A stretch of DNA of 64,000 nucleotides, taken from NCBI RefSeq assembly GCF_002102395.1, contig NZ_LQPZ01000016.1, positions 124,001 through 188,000 on the forward strand, read 5' to 3'. The first letter of the stretch is position 1. Every line of letters starts with the position of its first letter. Shown piece after piece: positions 16,751 through 28,713 of this stretch. Source of the DNA: Mycolicibacillus trivialis (GTDB lineage: Bacteria > Actinomycetota > Actinomycetes > Mycobacteriales > Mycobacteriaceae). The notes beneath the pieces were generated by a model. It worked only from the letters and a program-made list of their open reading frames with translations. It was not told the DNA's origin and did no database searches. The position numbers were made by a program, and so were the translations under genes.

Positions 16751-17248
16751 GTGGCCTCGTCATCTCCCACGGTCGAGGCTCGGCTCGCCGCCCTCGAACA
16801 CCGCGCGGCGATCGCCGACCTCAAGCACCGCTACTTCCGGGCCGCCGACGCCAAGGACCCGGAGGCGCTGCGGGCCTGCTTCGCCACCGCCGGGGCCCGC
16901 ATCGACTACGGCCCGCTGGGCCGCTTCGACGACATCGACGAACTGGTCGAGGTGTTCCGCAAGGTCGCGCTGCACCGCGTCGACGGCAAAGCGGTGGTGC
17001 TGGACATGCATCACGGGATGCACCCGCAGATCACGCTGACCGGCGCCGACCGCGCCACCGGCCGCTGGACGCTGCGGTACCGACGGATCAACCTGGTCGA
17101 GCGCACCGAGTTGGTGCTCACCGGCGACTACGACGACGACTACCTGCTCGAGGGGGACGGCTGGAAGATCGCGGCGTCGCGGTTCCGGCCGTTGTGGTCG
17201 CTGACCCGGCCGCTCGGCGACGACGTCACGGTCACGGAGGGCCGGTGA
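16751..17248 (+). CDS. SnoaL-like/NTF2-fold protein
   Basis: A 165-residue protein starting at GTG 16751 with GGAAGGAGCACCT upstream. The opening AALEHRAAIADLKHRYFRAADAKDPEALRACFA is the usual first helices of SnoaL/NTF2-like domains, and the rest (VVLDMHHGMHPQITL, GRWTLRYRRINLVE, LEGDGWKIAASRFRPLW) fits the curved sheet. The family covers ring-opening isomerases, cyclases and dehydratases. It overlaps the next SDR gene by 4 bases (GTGA), so the two probably act in one pathway. Substrate unknown. Confidence 0.82.
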   Translation: MASSSPTVEARLAALEHRAAIADLKHRYFRAADAKDPEALRACFATAGARIDYGPLGRFDDIDELVEVFRKVALHRVDGKAVVLDMHHGMHPQITLTGADRATGRWTLRYRRINLVERTELVLTGDYDDDYLLEGDGWKIAASRFRPLWSLTRPLGDDVTVTEGR

Positions 17249-18069
17249 CCCGGGTCGCGCTGGTCACCGGGGCCAGCCGCAGTGTGGGCAAGGGCATCGC
17301 GCTGGCCCTGGGCACCGACGGTTGGACGGTGTACGTCACCGGGCGCGGGCCGGTCGGCGCCGACGGGCCGCTGGACGTCACCGCCGCCGCGGTCACCGAG
17401 CGCGGCGGGCGCGGCATCGCGGTGCAGTGCGACCATCGCGACGACAACCAGATCGCGGCGCTGTTCGCCCGGATCGCCGGCGAGCAGGACGGCCGGCTGG
17501 ACCTGCTGGTCAACAATGTGTGGGCCGCCCCGAAGGGGTTCGCCGGGTTCAGCGACCCGTTCTGGCGCCGACCGCTCAGCGACTGGGATTCGCTGATCGG
17601 GGTGGGGCTGCGCGCCCACTATGTCGCGGCCGTGCACGCCGCCCCGCTGATGGTGGAGCGCCGGTCGGGCGCGATCGTCAACATCTCCTCGTTCGGGACC
17701 CGCGGCTATCTGCACTCGGTGCTCTACGGCATGTCCAAGGCCGGGCTGGACAAGATGACCGCCGACATGGCCGTGGACCTACGCGACACCGGGGTGAGCG
17801 TGTTGTCGCTGTGGCCGGGGCTGGTGAAGAACGAGGCCATGGTCGCCTGGGGGGTCGAGGAGTTCCAGGGCTTCTCGCTGGCCAACGCCGAAACCCCGGA
17901 GTTCATCGGCCGGGTGATCGTGGCGCTGCTCAACGATCCCGACCTCGAAGCCCGCAGCGGCCACACCCTGATCACCGCCGAGACCGCACTGGACTACGGC
18001 GTCACCGACATCGAGGGCAACCAGCCCGACTCCCACCGGCGGTTCTTCGGCGGCGGCCCGTTGTTCTGA
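17245..18069 (+). CDS. Short-chain dehydrogenase/reductase (DHRS1-like)
   Basis: A 274-residue SDR from GTG 17245. TGASRSVGKGIALAL binds the nucleotide; LLVNNVWAAPKGF replaces the classical NNAG, as in DHRS1-type members. IVNISSFGTRG provides Ser, and YGMSKAGLDKM the Tyr-x-x-x-Lys pair. The C-terminus (DYGVTDIEGNQPDSHRRFF) also matches that subgroup. It is translationally coupled to the SnoaL-like gene upstream. Confidence 0.88.
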   Translation: MTRVALVTGASRSVGKGIALALGTDGWTVYVTGRGPVGADGPLDVTAAAVTERGGRGIAVQCDHRDDNQIAALFARIAGEQDGRLDLLVNNVWAAPKGFAGFSDPFWRRPLSDWDSLIGVGLRAHYVAAVHAAPLMVERRSGAIVNISSFGTRGYLHSVLYGMSKAGLDKMTADMAVDLRDTGVSVLSLWPGLVKNEAMVAWGVEEFQGFSLANAETPEFIGRVIVALLNDPDLEARSGHTLITAETALDYGVTDIEGNQPDSHRRFFGGGPLF

Positions 18070-18098
18070 GCGTCGCGGCGTAGTCTGCACAGTGACTC

Positions 18099-21133
<3,035 letters not shown>

Positions 21134-21190
21134 TCACCTCAACCGCCCACCCGTACCGGCCCGGACCACGAGTGACGTGTCGAATGCGAT

Positions 21191-21202
21191 AGCGCATGCG
21201 CT
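21191..21202. promoter_or_regulatory. 12-bp perfect palindrome upstream of the antigen 85-like gene
   Basis: AGCGCATGCGCT, extended by one T/A pair on each side, lies about 150 bases before the antigen 85-like start (21040) and about 60 bases after the end of the DUF2804 gene. It could be an operator for the antigen 85-like gene, but a chance palindrome cannot be excluded. Confidence 0.25.
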
Positions 21203-21264
21203 ACTACCTCGGATGAGCCACCACACTTACGCGCGGAATGGGCGCCGGCCTCCCGCCTGACCGC

Positions 21265-22299
21265 TCACCAGCGCATCCGGACGTCCTCCGCCCAACCCAG
21301 CAGCCCGTCGATGGCGAGTTCGCGGCCGTCGTCGGTGCGCACCCGCCCGTGGTAGTGCCCAAAGCATTGGTCGGTGCGGGTGCCCAGCAGCCCGACGTCG
21401 GCGCGGGCGCGGTGATCGTGAAACGGGACGAAGGTCAGCTCGACCTGATCGGTGCCGATCGTGCGGATCGTCCACGGCCGCAGGAAATCCGACCGGTCGT
21501 AGTCCCAGTGCAGGTCGGCGTGGATGCGGGTGAGCCGGCCGTCCACGCACAGCGCGTTCTCGGTGGTGCCGGTGCCGTCGGTCCACTTTCCGCCGAACTG
21601 CAGCCCGACGACGCGCCCGCCGGTGCGCCCCGACGCGCTGCCCCAGTTCCACCGCGCCGAGCGCGGCCAGCGGCCGCGGCCGTGATCGAGGGTGCCCCAG
21701 GCGTCGTCGCCGAAACCATAGACCTGCTCGCCGATGCGCACCGTCCCGGACGCTGGGCGGGTGTTGTGTTTGGAGGTGTACTGGAACCGGTCCGCGTTCC
21801 AGGGCACCACCACGCTGAGGCTCTCGTGCCCGTCCGGTGCGGCGACCAGCAGGTCGACCTCCACCGGTGCGCCGCGCAGCGTCGTGCAGCGCGCGGACAG
21901 CCGGGTGCCGCCGTCGGCGACGCTGATCGCGGTGCGCAACCCCAACCGCCCGGGCCGGGCGGGGCCGAACATTACGTCCCCGCCCGCCGGGGTGCCCGCG
22001 ATGTACTCCGGTAGCCGCGGGGAGCGTGCGGGCGGGCCGAGGGTGGCGCGGGTGAACTCCTTACCGGTGTAGTCGAAGACGTACAGCGCGTTGAGCGACA
22101 GGAAATCCAGGTCGGCGACGGTCAGGGCGACCAGGTGCGTCGGGGTGGTGACACACCAGTGCTCCCAGCGTTTGGTGCGGCCCCAGCCGGACAGGTTGCC
22201 GCGGTGCAGGGGTCGGCGCGACCACCCCACCGCGGCCGGGTTCAGCCGCCCGTCGGGCAGGCACAGGTCTACCGGGTCGGTGATCTCACCCTCAGCCAT
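21265..22299 (-). CDS. DUF2804-family protein
   Basis: A 344-residue protein. It is beta-rich with repeated Trp/Gly segments (GWGRTKRWEHWCVTTP, YGFGDDAWGTLDHGRGRWPRSARWNWGSASG, LHWDYDRSDFLRPWTI), typical of DUF2804 proteins, which are of unknown function and related in fold to lipocalin-like or AttH proteins. It overlaps the upstream SRPBCC-DUF5995 gene by 8 bases on the same strand, so the two are co-translated. Confidence 0.8.
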   Translation of the reverse strand: MAEGEITDPVDLCLPDGRLNPAAVGWSRRPLHRGNLSGWGRTKRWEHWCVTTPTHLVALTVADLDFLSLNALYVFDYTGKEFTRATLGPPARSPRLPEYIAGTPAGGDVMFGPARPGRLGLRTAISVADGGTRLSARCTTLRGAPVEVDLLVAAPDGHESLSVVVPWNADRFQYTSKHNTRPASGTVRIGEQVYGFGDDAWGTLDHGRGRWPRSARWNWGSASGRTGGRVVGLQFGGKWTDGTGTTENALCVDGRLTRIHADLHWDYDRSDFLRPWTIRTIGTDQVELTFVPFHDHRARADVGLLGTRTDQCFGHYHGRVRTDDGRELAIDGLLGWAEDVRMRW

Positions 22300-23440
22300 C
22301 GGCCGCGCCTAGAGCCCCGACGCGGCCCTGTTCGAAGGCCGCAAGCCGGCGACGCGGGATGTCGTAGTAGCGGCGCATCAACTGATCGCGTAGCTCCGGG
22401 GGCAACACCGCGCGGGTGGCGCGCAGCCAGGTGGGGGCGTAGCGGCGCGGCAGTTCGGCCATCAGCCGGTCGGAGGCGATGCGGAACACGGTGGCCATCC
22501 GCAGGTAGTCGGCCCGGAAGTACACGTAGTCAATAGGGTCGGTGGCAGATCGGCCGGCGAAATCCTCGACGTAGGTGGCGTGCAGCGCGCGCGGCAGGTC
22601 GGATTCGATGTGCGCGGCCACCCCCAGCAGCAGCGCCTTCATCATGTCTTCGGCCGATCCGCTCGCCCCGGCGCGCTCGGCCAGGCCCCAGGCCTTGGCC
22701 CACGGTTTCTCGGTGGGTTCGCCGCGCTCGAAGGCGGTCAGGTTGGCCAGATACAGCTGGTGGAAGCGCGGGATCAGCCGCAGCACCCACTCCGGGTTGT
22801 CGGCGCGCCCGGCCCGCAGGTGGGCCAACTGTTCCTCGGTGACGTACTGGTAGACCCGGGCGAACCACTGTTTGGGGTCCGCGGCGCCGGCCAGCCGGTC
22901 GGCGATCGCGCGCTGCTCGGCGAGCACCGCGGCCACCTGCTCGTGCAGGGCGGGCAGGTCGCGTTGCTCGAGGTGCCGCGGCGCCGGCAGCGCCGCAGCG
23001 GTCGCATCCGGCGCCAGCTCGGCCAGCCGGCGCAGCGAGCGGCGCAACTCGCCGCCGATCAGCCGCTTGCTCACCGCCGCCAGGCCCGGAACGGCGAAGC
23101 GCAGCAGCACCTCCCAGCGGATCGTGCAAGCGGCGTCGCCGGCCGGGGTGATGGTGATCGTGCCGGTGTGCTCGCGCAGTGCGGCGACCCCGCCGATCAC
23201 GGTGTAGCCGAACCGGTGCGGCGGTTCGGCGGCGTGGACGACCTCGGTGAGCCGGGCCGCGCCGCGCGGCAACAGCACCCGCCGCAGCGCGCCGACGCCG
23301 TCGGGCCGGCCCCGGTCGCCGGGGTCGATGAGCTCGATGCGGGCGGTGGACCAGGTGTTCATCCGATCCGGGTCGGTGAGCAACGTCCACGCGACGGCCG
23401 CCGGCGCGGCGACCGGTTGCTGGGTGACCAGGGTGACCAT
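22292..23440 (-). CDS. SRPBCC (polyketide cyclase-like) domain fused to a DUF5995-like domain
   Basis: A 382-residue protein. Residues 1-~150 form a START/SRPBCC lipid-pocket domain (VTQQPVAAPAAVAWTLLTDPDRMNTWST, then EVVHAAEPPHRFGYTV and CTIRWEVLLRF). Residues ~165-375 are a helical domain resembling DUF5995 (DLPALHEQVAAVLAEQRAIADRL, ADNPEWVLRLIPRFHQLYLANLTAFERG, LLLGVAAHIESDLPRAL). It heads an operon with the overlapping DUF2804 gene. A perfect inverted repeat sits directly before its start codon (23444-23459), so repression is likely. Function unknown; lipid or acyl-ligand binding is an inference. Confidence 0.75.
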   Translation of the reverse strand: MVTLVTQQPVAAPAAVAWTLLTDPDRMNTWSTARIELIDPGDRGRPDGVGALRRVLLPRGAARLTEVVHAAEPPHRFGYTVIGGVAALREHTGTITITPAGDAACTIRWEVLLRFAVPGLAAVSKRLIGGELRRSLRRLAELAPDATAAALPAPRHLEQRDLPALHEQVAAVLAEQRAIADRLAGAADPKQWFARVYQYVTEEQLAHLRAGRADNPEWVLRLIPRFHQLYLANLTAFERGEPTEKPWAKAWGLAERAGASGSAEDMMKALLLGVAAHIESDLPRALHATYVEDFAGRSATDPIDYVYFRADYLRMATVFRIASDRLMAELPRRYAPTWLRATRAVLPPELRDQLMRRYYDIPRRRLAAFEQGRVGALGAADG

Positions 23441-23443
23441 GTA

Positions 23444-23459
23444 GACAACCTGTGTTGTC
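23444..23459. promoter_or_regulatory. Candidate operator at the start of the SRPBCC-DUF5995 operon
   Basis: GACAAC-CTGT-GTTGTC is a perfect 6-4-6 inverted repeat ending three bases upstream of the start codon at 23440 (minus strand). No T-run follows, so it fits a TetR-type operator better than a terminator. If transcription starts at or near the ATG, bound repressor would cover the start site. Confidence 0.5.
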
Positions 23460-23471
23460 AGCGCCGTGCTG

Positions 23472-23981
23472 TCAACCCCGCCGCACCGGATCCAGCCGGT
23501 GCAGCCGGACGTCGGCCAGCGCGCCCGCGTCGACCCGCGCTGTCATGTATGTGCAGTGCGGCTGGCGGCGACGGTCGGTCGGCGAACCCGGGTTGAGCAG
23601 CCGCAGCCCGGTCTCGGCGGTGCTGTCCCACGGGATGTGGCTGTGCCCGAAGACCAGGACGTCGGTGTCCGGGTAGGTGCGGGCCATCCGGGCGTCGCGC
23701 CCGGCGGCCGCGCCGGTCTCGTGCACGACGGTGAACCGCACCCCGGCCAGGGCCACCTCGGCGCGCTCGGGCAGGCGTCGGCGCAGTTCGGGACCGTCGT
23801 TGTTGCCCCAACACCCGACCAGCCGCGCCGCGCGGGATTCGATCGCGTCGAGCAGCGCGGTGTCGATCCAGTCGCCGGCGTGCAGCACCACGTCGGCGCG
23901 GTCCACCTCGTCCCAGACCGGCACGGGAAGATCCTTGGCCCGCTTGGGCACATGGGTGTCGGCGATCAGCAGCAGCCGCAT
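23472..23981 (-). CDS. YfcE/MJ0936-type metallophosphoesterase
   Basis: 169 residues from ATG 23981. The metal-binding motifs are in order: IADTHV (D-x-H) near residue 7, LHAGDWIDTALL (GD) near 34, GCWGNNDG (GN-N/H-D) near 58, and VFGHSHIP (GHSH) near 116. This is the compact calcineurin-like phosphoesterase fold with a dinuclear metal site; relatives are phosphodiesterases of unknown physiological substrate. The next gene downstream begins 31 bases beyond its stop. Confidence 0.9.
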   Translation of the reverse strand: MRLLLIADTHVPKRAKDLPVPVWDEVDRADVVLHAGDWIDTALLDAIESRAARLVGCWGNNDGPELRRRLPERAEVALAGVRFTVVHETGAAAGRDARMARTYPDTDVLVFGHSHIPWDSTAETGLRLLNPGSPTDRRRQPHCTYMTARVDAGALADVRLHRLDPVRRG

Positions 23982-24045
23982 ACCCGCCGAGCCTAGGCGG
24001 GCCGATGCCTTACGTCCCGGCGCCGTGCCGCGGGGCCGCCCGTAG

Positions 24046-24090
24046 GCTGGAGGGGTGAACGCTGGAGGAGTGGGCACTGGAGGGGTGAGC
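24046..24090 (+). repeat. Three tandem 15-bp units, each with a ribosome binding site and GTG
   Basis: The units are GCTGGAGGGGTGAAC (24046-24060), GCTGGAGGAGTGGGC (24061-24075) and ACTGGAGGGGTGAGC (24076-24090). Each contains a GGAGG-like Shine-Dalgarno run abutting an in-frame GTG (24055, 24070, 24085) of selO. The usual spacing between ribosome binding site and start is absent within a unit. However, the GGAGG of one unit is well placed for the GTG of the next. Confidence 0.75.
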
Positions 24091-25542
24091 ACGGCGGGCA
24101 CCGTGGCGCTGGACAACCGGTTCGCCCGCGAACTGCCCGAGCTGGCCGTGCCCTGGCAGGCCACATCACCGCCGGACCCCAAGGTGCTGGTGCTCAACGA
24201 ACCGCTCGCCGTCGAGCTCGGCCTGGATCCGGCCTGGCTGACCACCGCCGACGGCATCGGGCTGCTGACCGGAAACGGCGTGCCCGACGGCGCCACCCCG
24301 GTCGCCCAGATCTACTCCGGGCACCAGTTCGGCGGCTACGTCCCGCGCCTCGGCGACGGGCGGGCCCTGCTGCTCGGTGAATTCCCCGACGGCCGCGACC
24401 TGCACCTGAAGGGATCGGGGCCGACGCCGTTCGCCCGCGGCGGCGACGGGCTGGCCGCGGTCGGGCCGATGTTGCGGGAGTACGTGATCAGCGAGGCCCT
24501 GCACGCGCTGGGGGTGCCGACCACCCGGGCGCTGGCGGTCACCGCCACCGGAGGTGTGGTGCACCGCGAGTCGACCCTGCCCGGCGCGGTGCTGGCCCGC
24601 GTGGCCGCCAGCCACCTGCGGGTCGGCAGCTTCCAATACGCCGCCGCCTACGACCACCACCGCCCCGAGGCGAACGTGGTGCGCCGGTTGGCCGACCACG
24701 CCATCGCCCGGCACTACCCCGACGCCGCCGACGCGGACAACCCGTACCGGGCGCTGTTCACCGACGTGGTCGCCGCCCAGGCCGCGTTGGTGGCGCGCTG
24801 GATGCTGGTCGGTTTCATCCACGGGGTGATGAACACCGACAACATGACGATCTCCGGGCAGACCATCGACTACGGGCCGTGCGCGTTCATGGAGGCCTAC
24901 GACCCGGCCACGGTGTTCAGCTCCATCGACATGGCCGGCCGCTACGCCTACGGCAACCAGCCCGGCATCGCCCAGTGGAACCTGTCCCGCTTCGCCGAGA
25001 CCCTGCTGCCACTGCTGGCCGAGGACACCGAGCAGGCCGTCGAGTGGGCCGTCGGGGTCCTCGAAGGCTTCCCGGAGCTCTACGAGAAGACCTGGGCCGC
25101 CGGGATGCACGCCAAACTCGGTCTGCCCGAAGACCTCCCGCCTGCCGAAACCGCCGGGCTCATCGAAGACCTGCTTACCTTGATGCAGCGCAACCACCGC
25201 GACTACACGTCGTTCTTCCGCGCCCTGGCCGACGTGGCCCGTGGCTCCGCCGGGGTTGACCGGGCCGCGTTCACCGACCCGGACTCGTTCGGCCCGTGGG
25301 TCACCCGCTGGGCCGCGCTGCGCCCCGACCCGGCCGCGATGGACCGTGCCAACCCGATCTACATCCCGCGCAACCACCTGGTCGAGCAGGCACTGAGCGC
25401 CGCCACCGCCGGCGACCTCGCGCCGGTGCAGAAGTTGCTGGAGGCGGTGCGTGCCCCGTACGAGCCGCGACCGGGGTTCGAGATCTACGCCGAGCCGGCA
25501 CCGGCGGAATTCGGTCCGTACCAGACCTTCTGCGGCACCTGA
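24055..25542 (+). CDS. selO: SelO/YdiU-family protein adenylyltransferase (AMPylase)
   Basis: 495 residues from GTG 24055; in-frame GTGs at 24070 and 24085 are equally possible starts. The pseudokinase-fold motifs of SelO are present: [84 protein letters not shown] (catalytic loop and metal ligands) and the C-terminal YQTFCGT. The family transfers AMP to Ser/Thr/Tyr of proteins and is linked to redox stress. The C-terminal selenocysteine position of some homologues is a cysteine here. It is divergent from the phosphoesterase gene. Confidence 0.93.
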   Translation: MNAGGVGTGGVSTAGTVALDNRFARELPELAVPWQATSPPDPKVLVLNEPLAVELGLDPAWLTTADGIGLLTGNGVPDGATPVAQIYSGHQFGGYVPRLGDGRALLLGEFPDGRDLHLKGSGPTPFARGGDGLAAVGPMLREYVISEALHALGVPTTRALAVTATGGVVHRESTLPGAVLARVAASHLRVGSFQYAAAYDHHRPEANVVRRLADHAIARHYPDAADADNPYRALFTDVVAAQAALVARWMLVGFIHGVMNTDNMTISGQTIDYGPCAFMEAYDPATVFSSIDMAGRYAYGNQPGIAQWNLSRFAETLLPLLAEDTEQAVEWAVGVLEGFPELYEKTWAAGMHAKLGLPEDLPPAETAGLIEDLLTLMQRNHRDYTSFFRALADVARGSAGVDRAAFTDPDSFGPWVTRWAALRPDPAAMDRANPIYIPRNHLVEQALSAATAGDLAPVQKLLEAVRAPYEPRPGFEIYAEPAPAEFGPYQTFCGT

Positions 25543-25546
25543 GCGA

Positions 25547-26431
25547 TCACCGGCGCGCCACGATCACCGGGGCGTCCGACGCCTGCGCCAGCGCGGTGCT
25601 CACCGAACCCAGCAGCATGCCGGCGAACCCGCCGCGGCCGTGGCTGCCCACCACGACCAGTTGCGCCTCCTCGGACAGGCTCACCAGGTTCGCCGTCGGC
25701 TGGTGCGGCTCGACGACCCGGCGCACCGCGACGTCGGGATAGCGTTCCTGCCACCCGGCGAGGCGTTCGGCCAGCACCCGCTCGGCGTCCGGCCGCATTG
25801 CCGGCCAGTCGAATTCGACATAGTCGAGTACCTCGACATCGCTCCAGGCATGGAACGCGATCAACTCCACCCTGCGCCGCGACGCCTCGTCGAAGGCGAT
25901 CTCGGTGGCCACTTCGGAGACCATCGAGCCGTCCACGCCGAGCACCACCGGCAGCGGTGAGGGTGCCAGCACCGCCGGGACGTCGCCGGGGATGACCGCG
26001 ACCGGGCAGCGCGCGTGGTGGATCAGCCCGGAGCTGACCGAGCCCAGCAGCAGCCGGCGCAGCATTCCGCGGCCGCGACAGCCGACCACCACCAGCCGGG
26101 CCTCCTTGGACAGCTGGGCCAGGACCGGTACCGGCGCGGCGAAGAAGACGTGGGTGTCGACGTGCGGGCGGGCGGGCCCGGCTTCCTCCTCGACCACGCG
26201 GAGGGCTTCATCGATGATCTGCTGGGCGCCGTCGCGTTGGCGTGAGCCCGGGTCGTCGGGAAGTGCGGCCACCGGCCCGCCGAGCGCCAGGATGTTCCAC
26301 GGCGGGGTGTCGATGACGTGGACGATGGTCAGTTTCTCGTCGCGCAGCACCGCCTCGGCGGTGGCCCAGCGCAGTGCCCGCACCGCCGAGTCCGACCCGT
26401 CGAAGCCGACCACGATGCCCCGATCCGTCAC
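25547..26431 (-). CDS. Tandem-domain universal stress protein
   Basis: 294 residues from GTG 26431, with AGGAGGC upstream. It has two Usp domains. The first opens [18 protein letters not shown] and carries [34 protein letters not shown]; the second opens [19 protein letters not shown] and carries [33 protein letters not shown]. Both keep the ATP-binding G-2x-G-9x-G pattern. Mycobacterial two-domain Usps are often hypoxia or dormancy linked, but I see no clear DosR box here. It converges with selO, 4 bases apart. Confidence 0.92.
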   Translation of the reverse strand: MTDRGIVVGFDGSDSAVRALRWATAEAVLRDEKLTIVHVIDTPPWNILALGGPVAALPDDPGSRQRDGAQQIIDEALRVVEEEAGPARPHVDTHVFFAAPVPVLAQLSKEARLVVVGCRGRGMLRRLLLGSVSSGLIHHARCPVAVIPGDVPAVLAPSPLPVVLGVDGSMVSEVATEIAFDEASRRRVELIAFHAWSDVEVLDYVEFDWPAMRPDAERVLAERLAGWQERYPDVAVRRVVEPHQPTANLVSLSEEAQLVVVGSHGRGGFAGMLLGSVSTALAQASDAPVIVARR

Positions 26432-26540
26432 GTGCGCCTCCTGTCGGTGTCCCCAAGCTATCATCGCCAGCCTTCCAGACCTTCGTGTTCGCCCAGGTCA
26501 ATCGGGTTGTCGGTGGGGTTCGCTAAACTGTGGGTGCTTC

Positions 26541-26639
26541 ATGAGTGGCCGTCGCCAAGCTCCGACTGGGCGGCCCGCCAACCCCACGCTCGTGGGTGGC
26601 TCGGATGACGAAGCGACCGTCGCCGACCGGCAGCGGTAA
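26541..26639 (+). CDS. Possible 32-residue leader peptide
   Basis: ATG 26541 opens a short frame (MSGRRQAPTGRPANPTLVGG then DDEATVADRQR) ending 44 bases before the ADP-ribosylglycohydrolase gene. It follows an AT-richer patch (GCTAAACTG at 26522-26530) that could be a -10 region. The peptide is basic and has no recognised domain. It may be an upstream regulatory frame or noise. Confidence 0.2.
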   Translation: MSGRRQAPTGRPANPTLVGGSDDEATVADRQR

Positions 26640-26683
26640 GAGCGCCTCCGTTCCGGGGGCCATCGGCCTCGAAGGAGGACACC

Positions 26684-28111
26684 ATGAATGCCATCACCCG
26701 CGACCGCGCCTGCGGCGCACTGCTGGGCACCGCCGCCGGTGACGCCCTGGGCGCCGGCTATGAATTCCAGGGCCCGCGCGGCCCGCAGGAGCCGGTCGCC
26801 ATGATCGGCGGCGGGCTGGGCCCGTTCGCGCCGGGGGAGTGGACCGATGACACCGCCATGGGGATCGCCATCGCCGAGACCGCCGCCACCGGGGCGGACC
26901 TGCGCGACGAGGCCGCCCTCGATGTCATCGTGCGCCGCTGGGCGCACTGGTCGACGACCGCCAAAGACGTGGGCGTGCAGACCCGGACCGTACTGGCGAA
27001 GGCCACCAACGCGGCGGCCGCCCGGGCCGCGGCGGCGGCGCTGCACGCTCGCACCGGGCGCACCGCGGGCAACGGGTCGTTGATGCGGACCGCCCCGGTC
27101 GCGCTGGCCTACCTCGACGACGAGGCCGGCCTGGCGCAGGCCGCCCGTGCGGTCAGCGACCTGACCCATCACGATCCCGACGCCGCCGACGCCTGCGTGC
27201 TGTGGTGCGCGGCGATCCGCCACGCCGTACACACCGGCGATCTCGACGTGCGGGTCGGGTTGGGACTGCTCGACGCCGACCGGCGCGCGTCGTGGTCGGC
27301 GCGGATCGAGGCGGCCGAGGCTGCCGAACCCGCGGCCTTCACCGCGCGCAACGGCTGGGTGGTCGCGGCGCTGCAGGCGGCCTGGTCGGCGATCGTGCAC
27401 ACCCCGGCGGTGGCCGAGAACCCGGCCGCCGGGGTGTTCCGGGCCGACCGGATGCGCCGCGGACTGGAGGCCGCGGTGCGCGGCGGCGGGGACACCGACA
27501 CCGTCGCCGCGATCGCCGGCGGACTGCTCGGGGCGGCGTTCGGCGCCTCGGCGGTACCGGGGGAGTGGCGGCGGATCCTGCACGGCTGGCCGGGGTTGCG
27601 CACCCGCGACCTGATCGCGCTGGCCGACCGGATCGTCACCCGCGGTGAGCCCGACGGGTTCGACTACACCTACGGCGGCTTCCCCGGCGCACCGGTCGCG
27701 GTCGCACACCCGCACGACGGCGGGGTCTTGATCGGCGGGATCAGCGCGATCCGCCGGCTCCCGGAGCCGATCGACGCGGTGGTGTCGCTGTGCCGGGTGG
27801 CCGACGAGCACCTGCCGGCCGGGATCGAGCACCTCGATGTGCGCCTGATCGATGCCGACGGGCAGAACGCCAACCTCGATTTCGTGCTGGCGGACACCGT
27901 GCGGACGATCGAGCAACTGCGACAGGAGGGGCGCACCGTGTTCGTGCACTGCGTCCAGGCGCACAGCCGCACCCCGACGATCGCCGCGCTCTACGGTGCG
28001 CGGCGGGCCGGGATCGACATCGAGCAGGCGTTGCGCGAGGTCGTGGCCGTGTTGCCGGACAGCTACCCGCGACACGAGTTCCGGGCGGCGCTGCGGCGGT
28101 TGGTGCCATGA
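26684..28111 (+). CDS. ADP-ribosylglycohydrolase fused to a dual-specificity phosphatase-like domain
   Basis: 475 residues; ATG 26684 follows GAAGGAGGACACC. Residues 1-~310 are a DraG/ARH-type hydrolase: GALLGTAAGDALGAGYEF, GEWTDDTAMGIAIAE (Mg ligands), TAGNGSLMRTAPVAL and GGDTDTVAAIAGGLLGAAFG. Residues ~330-475 form a phosphatase-like domain with the P-loop HCVQAHSRTPTIAALYG (C-x5-R) near residue 422. ARHs remove ADP-ribose from proteins, nucleic acids or metabolites; the phosphatase could dephosphorylate the same substrate or a phospho-ADP-ribose intermediate (inference). Its stop overlaps the next start (ATGA). Confidence 0.9.
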   Translation: MNAITRDRACGALLGTAAGDALGAGYEFQGPRGPQEPVAMIGGGLGPFAPGEWTDDTAMGIAIAETAATGADLRDEAALDVIVRRWAHWSTTAKDVGVQTRTVLAKATNAAAARAAAAALHARTGRTAGNGSLMRTAPVALAYLDDEAGLAQAARAVSDLTHHDPDAADACVLWCAAIRHAVHTGDLDVRVGLGLLDADRRASWSARIEAAEAAEPAAFTARNGWVVAALQAAWSAIVHTPAVAENPAAGVFRADRMRRGLEAAVRGGGDTDTVAAIAGGLLGAAFGASAVPGEWRRILHGWPGLRTRDLIALADRIVTRGEPDGFDYTYGGFPGAPVAVAHPHDGGVLIGGISAIRRLPEPIDAVVSLCRVADEHLPAGIEHLDVRLIDADGQNANLDFVLADTVRTIEQLRQEGRTVFVHCVQAHSRTPTIAALYGARRAGIDIEQALREVVAVLPDSYPRHEFRAALRRLVP

Positions 28112-28713
28112 GCGGGCTGAGTGCGCCCGACGCCGCGCTGCGTGAGCGGATCACCGAGCTGTGCGTGCACATCCCCTGCGGCGGCATCCGCGGCCCGGTG
28201 TTGCACTACATACCGCGGCGCCCGGATTACTCGGAGCGCTGGCAGTCCTGCCGCTGCGAGGACGAACCAGAGGTCTGGCCGGAAAGCGACGTCTCCCGCG
28301 AACGGGACCTGTGCGTCATCTGCTTTCGCGGCACGGCAGGCGGACGATCGCGCTGGGCGTGGCATGCCTGCCCGGACTGCCGCGACGTCAACGAGACGTT
28401 GGGCCGCAGATGGGGCGTGCGCCCCTTCCGGCTGGGCCGACACTCCATCATGAACGGAGTCGGGGTGCGGTTCGCCGACCCGCCGGAAAAACAGGCCGAG
28501 GACACGGCGCGGCTGATCGAGTTCGCCCGCGGCGACGGGCGACTGCGGGACTGGCGCCGCCGTGAATACCGGCGGCTGGCCGGACATTTCGACCCGCTGG
28601 CCGACATCCCGCTTCGGGAATGGCAACAGGCGTGGCCGCCGGGGCGGGCCGCCTCCGTCGACGCGTTCACCCGACTGCTGGACCGGCAGCTGCCACTGCC
28701 ACCGCCGCGTTAG
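28108..28713 (+). CDS. Cysteine-rich protein coupled to the ADP-ribosylglycohydrolase fusion
   Basis: 201 residues. It has eight cysteines in pairs in its first half (C19/C24, C48/C50, C69-V-I-C72, C88-P-D-C91), suggesting one or two zinc sites. Then comes a basic helical half with many Arg/Trp residues (RDWRRREYRRLAGHF, LREWQQAWPPGRAAS). I do not recognise the family. The ATGA overlap with the ADP-ribosylglycohydrolase-phosphatase gene implies co-translation and a shared role. It could be a substrate-recognition or nucleic-acid-binding partner (inference). Confidence 0.8.
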   Translation: MSGLSAPDAALRERITELCVHIPCGGIRGPVLHYIPRRPDYSERWQSCRCEDEPEVWPESDVSRERDLCVICFRGTAGGRSRWAWHACPDCRDVNETLGRRWGVRPFRLGRHSIMNGVGVRFADPPEKQAEDTARLIEFARGDGRLRDWRRREYRRLAGHFDPLADIPLREWQQAWPPGRAASVDAFTRLLDRQLPLPPPR

